Below, one piece after another: positions 1 to 5,860 of a stretch of 9,089 nucleotides of DNA. The position numbers were made by a program, and so were the translations under genes. This DNA is from Planctomycetota bacterium (GTDB lineage: Bacteria > Planctomycetota > UBA11346), in the NCBI GenBank assembly GCA_947470885.1, contig CANIXE010000065.1, positions 1 through 9,089 on the forward strand, in the 5' to 3' direction. A model generated the notes under the pieces. The model made no database searches. It was given only the letters and a program-made list of their open reading frames with translations, and had not been told where the DNA came from. The first letter of the stretch is position 1. Each line of letters opens with the position of its first letter.

Positions 1-27
1 CCCCAAGATACGCCAGGGTGATGTCAT
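1..27 (-). CDS. possible start of a minus-strand gene, cut by the window edge
   Basis: On the minus strand an ATG at 27-25 opens the frame MTSPWRILG and runs off the left edge. A GGGAGG Shine-Dalgarno-like sequence (38-33) sits five bases before the ATG, which is the main reason to call a start here. Two further in-frame ATGs lie at 54 and 51 without a comparable ribosome site. Nine codons are too few to recognise a product. If real, the gene lies downstream of asd in the same direction, separated by the repeat region. Confidence 0.35.
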
Positions 28-59
28 CGGGACCTCCCGTTCATCACCCATCATCGTGG

Positions 60-101
60 CCAGCAATTCATAGCCAGCAATTCATAGCCAGCCGTTCAAC
101 G
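60..101. repeat. 14-bp tandem repeat, three units
   Basis: The unit CCAGCAATTCATAG occurs at 60-73 and again, identical, at 74-87. A diverged third copy (CCAGCCGTTCAACG) follows at 88-101. A 14-bp period would shift the reading frame, so the repeat is not part of a protein. It is probably a replication-slippage product, and no function can be read from it. Confidence 0.85.
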
Positions 102-142
102 CCAGTTGTCCCTCTCCACTATTCCACCGCCCACCCTGTGCC

Positions 143-251
143 CTGAAAAGCGCAGATGCGCCCCAGATGCAAGGCGCCCAAGGCGCAGGAATGGCAGCGC
201 CATTTCAAGCCTTGGGCAACGCCGCAGATGGGGTGCAGCTGCGCTTTTCAG
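143..251. repeat. long nested inverted repeat (about 109 nt hairpin)
   Basis: Arm 143-170 matches the reverse complement of 224-251 at 24 of 28 positions, and the first 13 bases (CTGAAAAGCGCAG) are identical. Inside it, GGCG (173-176) can pair with CGCC (220-223), and CCCAAGGC (177-184) with GCCTTGGG (209-216). In the centre AATGGC (190-195) pairs with GCCATT (199-204) around the loop AGC. Together these give a nearly continuous imperfect palindrome with small bulges. It would lie in the 3' part of an asd transcript. No U-run follows on the minus strand, so it is not a standard intrinsic terminator. It could stabilise the mRNA 3' end, or be a palindromic mobile repeat (MITE- or REP-like). Confidence 0.8.
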
Positions 252-314
252 CAAGCAGATGGGGTGCAGCTGCGCTTTGCAGCGAGCAGATGGGGTGCAG
301 CTGCGTCTTTTCAG
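224..314. repeat. 31-bp tandem repeat array, three units, abutting the asd stop codon
   Basis: Three direct copies start with GCAGATGGGGTGCAGCTGCG at 224, 255 and 286. Units one and two are 31 bp; the last is a 29-bp partial copy with a one-base insertion. Each contains the near-palindrome GTGCAGCTGCGC. The last copy ends at 314, directly against the asd stop codon (317-315 read on the minus strand). A fourth, diverged copy lies inverted at 143-170 and makes the outer arm of the hairpin, so any of the three units could pair with it. Confidence 0.85.
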
Positions 315-1358
315 TTAGCGGTTGGCGTTCGGGGCCAGTTTTCCGACGAGGGCGACTTCCGCGCACTGGACGGCGTTCAGAGCAGCCCCCTTCAGCAACT
401 GGTCCCCCACCACCCACACATCCAGGGTGTTGGCCTGGCTCAGATCCTCGCGGATCCGGCCGACGTAGACATCGTCATGACCCGCAACGTCGATGGGCAT
501 GGCCCAGCGGTTCTTGGCCCGGTCTTCCAGGACGGTGACGCCCACGGTCTTGCCCAGGATCTCATAGGCCCGGGCCACTGACAACGGCTTGTGGAACTCG
601 ACGTTCAAGGCTTCCGCGTGGGTCCGCAGCACGGGCACGCGGACGCAGGTGCCGGTGATGGCCGGGCTGTTGTCGGCGAGAATTTTGCGGCTTTCCTTGG
701 CGAGCTTGATCTCCTCCTCGCAGTACCCGTTGGCGGTCATCGGCGAGTTGTGGGGGAACAGGTTGAACGCGTAGGGATGGGGCAGGACCTTGGGGGTGTA
801 GCTCTGGCCCGCCAGGTAGGCCTTGGTGCTTTCTTCCAGCTCGACCATGGCCGCGTGGCCGGCGCCAGAAGCCGCTTGGTAGGTGGCGGCGACCAGGCGC
901 TTGATCCCGGCTTCACGGTGCAAAGGCGCCAGGGCCATCAAGGCGATGATCGTGGTGCAGTTGGGGTTGGCGATCACGCCCTTGCCGCCATTGCGCTGGA
1001 GCGCCTTGGCGGCCTCCTGGGGGTTGATCTCGGGGACCACCAGGGGCACCCCGTCCTCCATACGGAAGGCGCTGGAATTGTCCACCATCAGGCAGCCCGC
1101 CTCGACGCAGGCCTGGCGGTAATCCTTGGAAATCCCGCTGCCGGCGCTGAACAGGGCCAGGTCCATGCCCTTGAAGGAATCCTTGGTCAGTTCCTGGACC
1201 ACATGGGGCTGGCCTTTGAAGGTCAGTTTGGTCCCAGCGCTGCGCTTGCTGGCCAGCAGCAGCAGCTGGTCGACGGGGAAGTTGCGACGTTCGAGCACCT
1301 GCATGAACTCGACGCCAACGGCACCGGTGGCGCCGACGATGCAGACTTTGAAACCCAT
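315..1358 (-). CDS. asd: aspartate-semialdehyde dehydrogenase
   Basis: Cytoplasmic enzyme that reduces L-aspartyl-4-phosphate with NADPH to L-aspartate-4-semialdehyde, the branch point to lysine, diaminopimelate, threonine and methionine. The 347-residue product has the usual family length. The N-terminal nucleotide-binding loop GATGAVG is at residues 9-15. The catalytic cysteine is Cys134 in NPNCTT, and Gln161 follows in TYQAASGAG. Arg240 (CVRVPV) and His247 (RTHAEA) match the substrate-binding Arg and base His of the family. The frame is open 36 codons further upstream, but ATG 1358 is chosen because the protein then begins MGFKVCIVGATG, as expected, and a GGAGG site lies five bases ahead of it (1368-1364). 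It stands alone on this strand, with the STAS-like gene divergent. A leader hairpin overlaps its ribosome site. Confidence 0.96.
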   Translation of the reverse strand: MGFKVCIVGATGAVGVEFMQVLERRNFPVDQLLLLASKRSAGTKLTFKGQPHVVQELTKDSFKGMDLALFSAGSGISKDYRQACVEAGCLMVDNSSAFRMEDGVPLVVPEINPQEAAKALQRNGGKGVIANPNCTTIIALMALAPLHREAGIKRLVAATYQAASGAGHAAMVELEESTKAYLAGQSYTPKVLPHPYAFNLFPHNSPMTANGYCEEEIKLAKESRKILADNSPAITGTCVRVPVLRTHAEALNVEFHKPLSVARAYEILGKTVGVTVLEDRAKNRWAMPIDVAGHDDVYVGRIREDLSQANTLDVWVVGDQLLKGAALNAVQCAEVALVGKLAPNANR

Positions 1359-1363
1359 GGGAT

Positions 1364-1387
1364 CCTCCGCCCGGTTTTTCAGGGCGG
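1364..1387 (-). promoter_or_regulatory. asd leader hairpin overlapping the Shine-Dalgarno site
   Basis: Read on the minus strand, CCGCCC (1387-1382) can pair with GGGCGG (1372-1367) across a nine-base A-rich loop. The Shine-Dalgarno sequence GGAGG occupies 1368-1364, so its first two bases fall in the 3' stem strand. This could lower ribosome access to asd. It is a six-pair stem with no sign of an aptamer, so a regulatory role is inference only. Confidence 0.35.
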
Positions 1388-1486
1388 TCGGGGTATAAAG
1401 AGGACCCCCCATTGGCAAGCGTGGGTCAAGGTCGGTGGTGCTGGGGATGCATAAATCCACCGCCATGTCTTGCGCTTACGGAATTT

Positions 1487-1930
1487 ATGGGTCATCATTC
1501 AGGAATGAGCGCCCCCGCCGACATCCTACCCCTGCTCCAGAAGGCCACCTACCGGAGTGCTGGCCTTGGCACCAACCTGACCCTGCGCCATGAGCTGGAG
1601 GACAACTGCCTCAGGCTGAAGGTCTCAGGCAGCGCCTCGGACACCCTGCCCGAGACCTTCACTGATGCCGTGACCGTCTTGTTCAAAGAACTTCGCCCGG
1701 CCCGGGCGGCGGTGGATCTCACCACCTGCGCTACCCTGCCCAGCGTGATCCTGGCCTTCCTGGTTTTCTGGCAAAAGACCGCCGAGGAATGCGGCTGCCC
1801 GAAAGTCGTCTTGTATGGGGTCAATCCCCGGATCCTGACCATGATCAAGATGATCGGAATGTTCGACTTTTTTGCCGTGGTGACGGACGAAGCCGCCATG
1901 CGGGCCTGGTTCGCCAAGGCCAAGGCCTGA
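1487..1930 (+). CDS. STAS-domain protein (anti-sigma-factor-antagonist-like)
   Basis: A small soluble protein of about 147 residues with the STAS fold pattern: a beta strand LRLKVSG, a helix, the core strand AAVDLTT, then CPKVVLYGVNPRILTMIKMIGMFDFF, which resembles the second half of SpoIIAA-type antagonists. Such proteins bind or release anti-sigma factors, or regulate membrane proteins, by phosphorylation of a serine in a DSSG motif. Here that motif reads LPSVI: the Ser is present (codon 1742-1744, residue 80 counted from ATG 1505), but the flanking Asp, second Ser and Gly are missing. The start is uncertain: ATG 1487 has a weak GGA four bases upstream; ATG 1505 has AGGA directly abutting it; a TTG at 1412 has a good AGGA but adds an implausible Trp/Cys-rich tail. 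No anti-sigma kinase is visible nearby. The next gene follows on the same strand. Confidence 0.7.
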   Translation: MGHHSGMSAPADILPLLQKATYRSAGLGTNLTLRHELEDNCLRLKVSGSASDTLPETFTDAVTVLFKELRPARAAVDLTTCATLPSVILAFLVFWQKTAEECGCPKVVLYGVNPRILTMIKMIGMFDFFAVVTDEAAMRAWFAKAKA

Positions 1931-1944
1931 GCGATTCCCGGGCT

Positions 1945-1958
1945 GGGGCGGATGCCCC
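1945..1958 (+). other. small GC hairpin after the STAS-like gene
   Basis: GGGGC (1945-1949) can pair with GCCCC (1954-1958) around the loop GGAT, in the 46-nt gap between the STAS-like gene and the next plus-strand gene. No T-run follows, so it is not a convincing terminator. The two genes may share a transcript. Confidence 0.3.
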
Positions 1959-1976
1959 GTCCACCATGCTGGACCC

Positions 1977-2426
1977 ATGGGATCCTTCCCCAGTCACGGC
2001 TTGATGCCCCTGCTCGCTGGCCTGCTGCTGGCTGGCAGCGGATCCGCCACCGCCCTAGAGGTGGACCTGCGCCTGTTCGGCTATGTCTACCATCCCGAGG
2101 TCACCCTCCGGGGCACTACCGACCGCCTGGAACTGGTGGACCAAGCCGGAGGGATCGTCGGTTTCGACCGGCAGTGGACCCTGACCTTGGCCGCCCCCGA
2201 GGGAAGGGTCGGCACGCTCCACGAATGCTGGCTCCGCACCACCCACGGCGGCGGCCGGGGCCACCTGCTGTTTCCCACCTGGCTTTGGGCTGTGGTGGCC
2301 GGGGGCTGCGTGGTGGTGGATGCCCTGCTGGTGGCCCGGTGGCTCCGCCGTCAGCGGGGGGCTGGGGCCACCGGCAGAACTGGCGCCGGGGCGACGGCGG
2401 ACGGAGCCTTCACCGCCGGTTCGTAG
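1977..2426 (+). CDS. hypothetical small protein with signal peptide and C-terminal membrane anchor
   Basis: Not recognised. The 149-residue product starts with a hydrophobic segment (about residues 9-20) and an Ala-Thr-Ala site at 24-26, consistent with Sec export and cleavage before LEVDL. An exported region of about 70 residues, rich in beta-prone sequence with one Cys (84), follows. A single membrane helix at about 101-120 is followed by RWLRRQR, suggesting an exported N-part and a short cytoplasmic tail. The last 25 residues are low-complexity Gly/Ala/Thr and overlap the antisense 3' end of the large lipoprotein gene. Start ATG 1977 has only a weak GGA upstream; ATG 2004 (residue 10) would still keep a signal sequence. 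The topology pattern, absent from random shadow frames, and the spacing after the STAS-like gene support it as real. Confidence 0.6.
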   Translation: MGSFPSHGLMPLLAGLLLAGSGSATALEVDLRLFGYVYHPEVTLRGTTDRLELVDQAGGIVGFDRQWTLTLAAPEGRVGTLHECWLRTTHGGGRGHLLFPTWLWAVVAGGCVVVDALLVARWLRRQRGAGATGRTGAGATADGAFTAGS

Positions 2427-5400
2427 AGCTTGCGCATGAAGTCGTACTCCTCGGTGAAGGCCGGGTCGTCCTTGAACTCGTCGGCGGCCAGCTTGGCCGT
2501 CAACAGGGCCTGCTGGGTGCCGCCGTTCAAGGCTGCGCGCCAGGCGATCCAATACCACTTGGGCTTGTAGTTCAGTTCCTGCTTCCAGACGGACAGTACC
2601 TGGGTGTACCAGTCGATGGGCAGGAAGCGGGCGCTGTCCCCCAGCCACTGGGCGGTGTCATCCCGCAGGCGCTTGTCGTTCTTGTCGGCGACCAGGCGCA
2701 GGCGTTCCCGAATGGTCTTCACATCCTGGGCCACCAGGGCGGCCACCAGCCGGCCCAGGTGGTAGCTGTGGTCCAGGGCCGGGCTTTCGATGCCCAGCTT
2801 CAGCTCATTGGCCCGGGCCTCCTCCAGTTTCACTGCCAGGCGGGCCACCAGGGCTTTGTCCAGGGTTTTGGCCTCCTTGCTAAATAGTTCCTGGATCCGG
2901 GATACCCAGTAGGGCGAACAGCCCCGGATCCACGGCAAATCCAGGGACAGCTGGGCGACCCCGCCGATGCGCTTGGCATGATCCTTCTTGGTATCCTTGT
3001 CCGGCGCCGGCAGAGGTGCCGCCTCGACCATCGCCGAGAACGCTTCGCTGCCCAGGAGGGCCTCGTACCAGCGGGCGGTGGACACGTACTTGAACGAGGA
3101 TTCCGCGGTTTCATCCACGTCTTTGAAGGCGATGGCATCCAGCCACAGCTGGGCTCCGGCGGCGGTCTCCTGCAACACCGGCGAAGCAGTCAAGCGGGCG
3201 ACGCCGGCTTCCTTGACCAAGCCGATCACCGTGCCGGCGTATTCACCGGACAAGCGCTTGAACTGGGCAATCTTCGGGTCGTTCTCCCAGCGGGATTCGT
3301 CGAACTTCGGACTGCGGGCGTAGGCCGCCAGGTTGGCGATCTGGGTCGCCAGGCTGTCCATCTTGTCGGTGGGCTTGTCCAGCAGGGTGGTTTCGACAAT
3401 CCGTTCCGCCAGGTCGGCGGAATCATGACGGCTGAGAACGCCGGTGAGTTGGATCCCCGCCTGCCAGATGGCCCCACCCAGCTTGGGTCGGAGGGCGGGC
3501 AGATCCTTGTCGATCAGCTCATTGGCCAAGGCCCGGGCCTCTGCCACCTTGCCGGCATCGAACAGGTGTCCGAGAAGTTCGATCTGCATGTAGAACCGGC
3601 TCTCCGGCTCCGGAGTGGCGTCGATGGCCTTGCGGTGGTACTCGGCGGCCAGGTCGTACTGGCCAGTGAAGCTGTAGAGACCGGACAGTTCCCGGTAGTT
3701 GGCGGTGTCCAGATCGCCCTTGGCGATCATCTCCTTCATCGTGTTGATGCCCCGCTGGTACGTCTGGAAATGCCAGTCCCGCTGGACATCGATCATCGTC
3801 CGGGCGTAGTCCGGCTCGGCGAAGATCCGGTAGGACAGGCGCCAGGATGAGCGGGTATTCTCGCCGGAAAACCGCAGAAGCAGGCCAAGTCCGTTGGGGT
3901 CAAAGGCGTCACTTTCGTCGAAGGCCTTGTAGGCCAGCTCCAGGGCCTTGGGCAGCAGTTCATGGGTGAATTCCAAGGCCGGGCCGGTCTGGAGCACGTA
4001 GACGTGCCACTTGCCCTCGTCCCGCTTTTCCGCCCAGGCGGCGGCGGCATGCCGGGGCAGGGACAGCACGATGGGATTGCGGCCCTGGCGCTGGGCGATC
4101 TCCCAGAACAGCTCGGCGGCATCGTCGCAGTCGCCCCGGACGATCCCACCGGCGGCGGTCCCCAGGGTCTGCTGACTGGTTTGATGGATGTCGCCCTTGA
4201 CGTTCTTGTTGCCAATCAGCAGGGGAAACCGGCTGTCTGGGCTGTCATAAACGTAGGCGAACAAATGTTCCCCCACCAGGTCGATGTAGGCCGCATCGGG
4301 GACCCGTCCGGAAGGATCCCGCAGCTGTTCGGCGGCCTCTTTCAGAAAACGCTCGCTGTCCTTGGTCTCGCCATTTGGCGCGGCCAGCCAGCCCTGGGCG
4401 GTGAGCAAACCCACGGCATCACCGTCCAGATCCACCACCGCGATGTGGGGGGGCACAAAACCGTTCACCGCATTGCGGTCGACTCCCTTGTGGCCCCGGC
4501 CGGGGACGACCTCCCGCCAGGCGGGCTCGTCCACGGAGAACCCCCCGGTGGCAGACCACGAGGCCACGGTCTGCCCGGCCCGGAGGACTTTCGCCGCCCG
4601 GGGCCGAATGCCCACCTTGGTGGGATCCGAGCCGGCGGGCAATTCCACCACCAGGGACAGCTTGGACGAACCCCAATGGCTCATGGGCTCGGGATGGGGC
4701 CGGGTGTAGCGCACCAAGGTCGGCGTGCTGAGCATCCAACCGCCCCGATTGTAGGCGTCCTTGACTTCCACCAGACGGATGGGCTTGCCCTCCGGGGTGG
4801 TGCCGGCGAACAGGGTCGCCGGGCGGAATGACTCGGCGGCGTTGATGGATGCGAGCAAATCCTTGGCCGCCGGCACCCCAGCGGCGAAATGTTCGAGCCA
4901 GCCAAAGCGGATGACCCGACGGGCAAAGGACGGAGCGACCTCGTCGGCCTCCACCCGGCCATCCTCGGCATTCAGGCGCTGGAGGACATCGATGACCGTC
5001 TTCCGGCCCAGGTCATCCAGTTTGGTCCCATCCAGGGCGGCGGTCAGGCGGGTGATCACCGCGCCCACGGCATCCCGGTCCCCGGCCCGATCCTGGGCGG
5101 GTACGTCCGCTTTGCGTAAAACCCCTTCCGGGAGAACCAGGATGTTGTCAGAACGCAGGTGCAGACCGGTGATGATGCCCTCCCGCAGGAGCAGGCTGTC
5201 CAGGGGCACCGCCGCCCCCTTGGCAGCCGCCGCCAACCCGGGAACCAGGGCGATGGCCTCGGTCCGGGCATCCGCCACCAGCTTGCGGTCCACCGCCAGG
5301 CGGCCGCTGGCGGTTTCCAGCACCGGATTGCCGGCAGCGGGATCCACCAGGGCGAACTCCACGGCGGCACCCTTGCCATCATCCCACCACAGCTTGCCTT

Positions 5401-5596
5401 CCCGGAGGACCACCGACGGCAAGCGGGGCAGGCGCTCCTGGAGCTGTTCGACGGTCAACGCCGCGATTTCGACCCCCGGCACCTGGGGGGCGGGCGGCTC
5501 AGCGGTCCAGGTACAGGAGGCCCCCAACCAGGCCACCAAAAGGAGGGTCGGGGCGCAGAGGGCGCGGGACCGGATCGGGGCGCGGTTAGAAGGCAT
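2351..5596 (-). CDS. large predicted lipoprotein with transglutaminase-like core and TPR-like repeats
   Basis: A 1081-residue exported protein of unknown exact role. Residues 1-28 form a signal sequence: basic start, hydrophobic LLLVAWL, then GASC, a near-lipobox making Cys28 the likely lipidation site. Pro-rich linker follows. Residues about 480-540 look like a transglutaminase-type cysteine peptidase: Cys490 in RGDCDDAAELF and His516 in LPRHAAAAWAE. The expected Asp in the following strand is Gln536 (YVLQTGP). Residues 632-701 contain two TPR-like helix pairs (YRELSGLYSFTGQYDLAAEY, then a second), and the rest is mostly helical, suggesting a protein-binding scaffold. The C-terminus is Pro/Ala-rich (1064-1080). 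Start ATG 5596 has AGGA seven bases upstream. It overlaps the end of the plus-strand gene by 76 bp and is divergent from typA. Confidence 0.85.
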   Translation of the reverse strand: MPSNRAPIRSRALCAPTLLLVAWLGASCTWTAEPPAPQVPGVEIAALTVEQLQERLPRLPSVVLREGKLWWDDGKGAAVEFALVDPAAGNPVLETASGRLAVDRKLVADARTEAIALVPGLAAAAKGAAVPLDSLLLREGIITGLHLRSDNILVLPEGVLRKADVPAQDRAGDRDAVGAVITRLTAALDGTKLDDLGRKTVIDVLQRLNAEDGRVEADEVAPSFARRVIRFGWLEHFAAGVPAAKDLLASINAAESFRPATLFAGTTPEGKPIRLVEVKDAYNRGGWMLSTPTLVRYTRPHPEPMSHWGSSKLSLVVELPAGSDPTKVGIRPRAAKVLRAGQTVASWSATGGFSVDEPAWREVVPGRGHKGVDRNAVNGFVPPHIAVVDLDGDAVGLLTAQGWLAAPNGETKDSERFLKEAAEQLRDPSGRVPDAAYIDLVGEHLFAYVYDSPDSRFPLLIGNKNVKGDIHQTSQQTLGTAAGGIVRGDCDDAAELFWEIAQRQGRNPIVLSLPRHAAAAWAEKRDEGKWHVYVLQTGPALEFTHELLPKALELAYKAFDESDAFDPNGLGLLLRFSGENTRSSWRLSYRIFAEPDYARTMIDVQRDWHFQTYQRGINTMKEMIAKGDLDTANYRELSGLYSFTGQYDLAAEYHRKAIDATPEPESRFYMQIELLGHLFDAGKVAEARALANELIDKDLPALRPKLGGAIWQAGIQLTGVLSRHDSADLAERIVETTLLDKPTDKMDSLATQIANLAAYARSPKFDESRWENDPKIAQFKRLSGEYAGTVIGLVKEAGVARLTASPVLQETAAGAQLWLDAIAFKDVDETAESSFKYVSTARWYEALLGSEAFSAMVEAAPLPAPDKDTKKDHAKRIGGVAQLSLDLPWIRGCSPYWVSRIQELFSKEAKTLDKALVARLAVKLEEARANELKLGIESPALDHSYHLGRLVAALVAQDVKTIRERLRLVADKNDKRLRDDTAQWLGDSARFLPIDWYTQVLSVWKQELNYKPKWYWIAWRAALNGGTQQALLTAKLAADEFKDDPAFTEEYDFMRKLYEPAVKAPSAVAPAPVLPVAPAPR

Positions 5597-5721
5597 GGAC
5601 GATTCCTGGCTGGCGGATGGACGGTGGGCGAAGGCCCAGGGACGGTGGGTTCCCCGGAGGGGCGGTCAAGCCGACCCCGTCTGGGCGGACCCCGCACTGG
5701 GGACGCCGGGCGATCGGTGAG

Positions 5722-5739
5722 CTTTCCTTATCGGGAAAG
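5722..5739. promoter_or_regulatory. inverted repeat in the divergent spacer
   Basis: CTTTCC (5722-5727) and GGAAAG (5734-5739) form a perfect six-base inverted repeat around TTATCG, in the 264-bp spacer between the divergent lipoprotein and typA genes. It lies about 50 bp upstream of the typA -35 box. It could be an operator or chance. No matching second copy was seen. Confidence 0.25.
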
Positions 5740-5787
5740 GCCACTAGCATCCCGCGCCCTTCGTGGGCAGACCTTCGGCCTCCGTCG

Positions 5788-5816
5788 TTGGCTGAACGTC
5801 CCACTGCCCCTTTAAT
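5788..5816 (+). promoter_or_regulatory. predicted sigma70-type promoter of typA
   Basis: TTGGCT (5788-5793) and TTTAAT (5811-5816) are separated by exactly 17 bases, close to the TTGACA/TATAAT consensus at optimal spacing, and the -10 box lies in a locally AT-richer patch. Transcription would begin near 5823, giving a leader of roughly 40 bases before ATG 5861. Confidence 0.55.
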
Positions 5817-5860
5817 TTCGCATTCTCCACGGTTTTTCCTCACCACGCCCCGGTTCATCT

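Larger units (their letters stand above)
28..314. other. non-coding, repeat-rich spacer downstream of asd
   Basis: No convincing gene is seen here. Short open frames in all readings are of low complexity and are produced by the tandem repeats. The stretch holds a 14-bp tandem repeat, a long nested inverted repeat and a 31-bp tandem array, described separately. No stem followed by a T-run that would serve as a classic terminator for asd was found on the minus strand. Confidence 0.6.

Noticed and set aside
143..251. Integron attC site or intrinsic terminator
   Set aside because: No GTTRRRY-type core sites or integron integrase are visible, and no T-run follows the stem on either strand.
224..314. 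CRISPR array
   Set aside because: The units are directly adjacent with no unique spacers of 25-40 bp between them, and there are only three.
106..581. Short plus-strand frames across the repeat array
   Set aside because: Their repeated peptides (such as WGAAA and MGCSC) only translate the 31-bp repeat, and they run into asd antisense.
591..1454. 287-codon plus-strand open frame
   Set aside because: It lies antisense to asd, whose motifs are intact; the frame is an effect of high GC content at third codon positions.
1359..1466. N-terminal extension of asd by 36 codons
   Set aside because: The family begins close to the GATGAVG loop, and a good Shine-Dalgarno site precedes ATG 1358; the extension also covers the divergent promoter region.
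1412..1486. TTG start for the STAS-like gene, with AGGA seven bases upstream
   Set aside because: The added residues are Trp/Cys/Pro-rich and unlike a STAS N-terminus; the region is better explained as the divergent promoter spacer.
1952..2887. 311-codon plus-strand frame
   Set aside because: Pro/Arg/Gly-rich composition, overlaps the signal-anchored gene in another frame and then runs antisense to the lipoprotein gene.
2978..4831. Long plus-strand frames (2978-3850 and 3962-4831)
   Set aside because: Both are antisense to the lipoprotein gene, which has a signal sequence, ribosome site and coherent domains; these frames have none.
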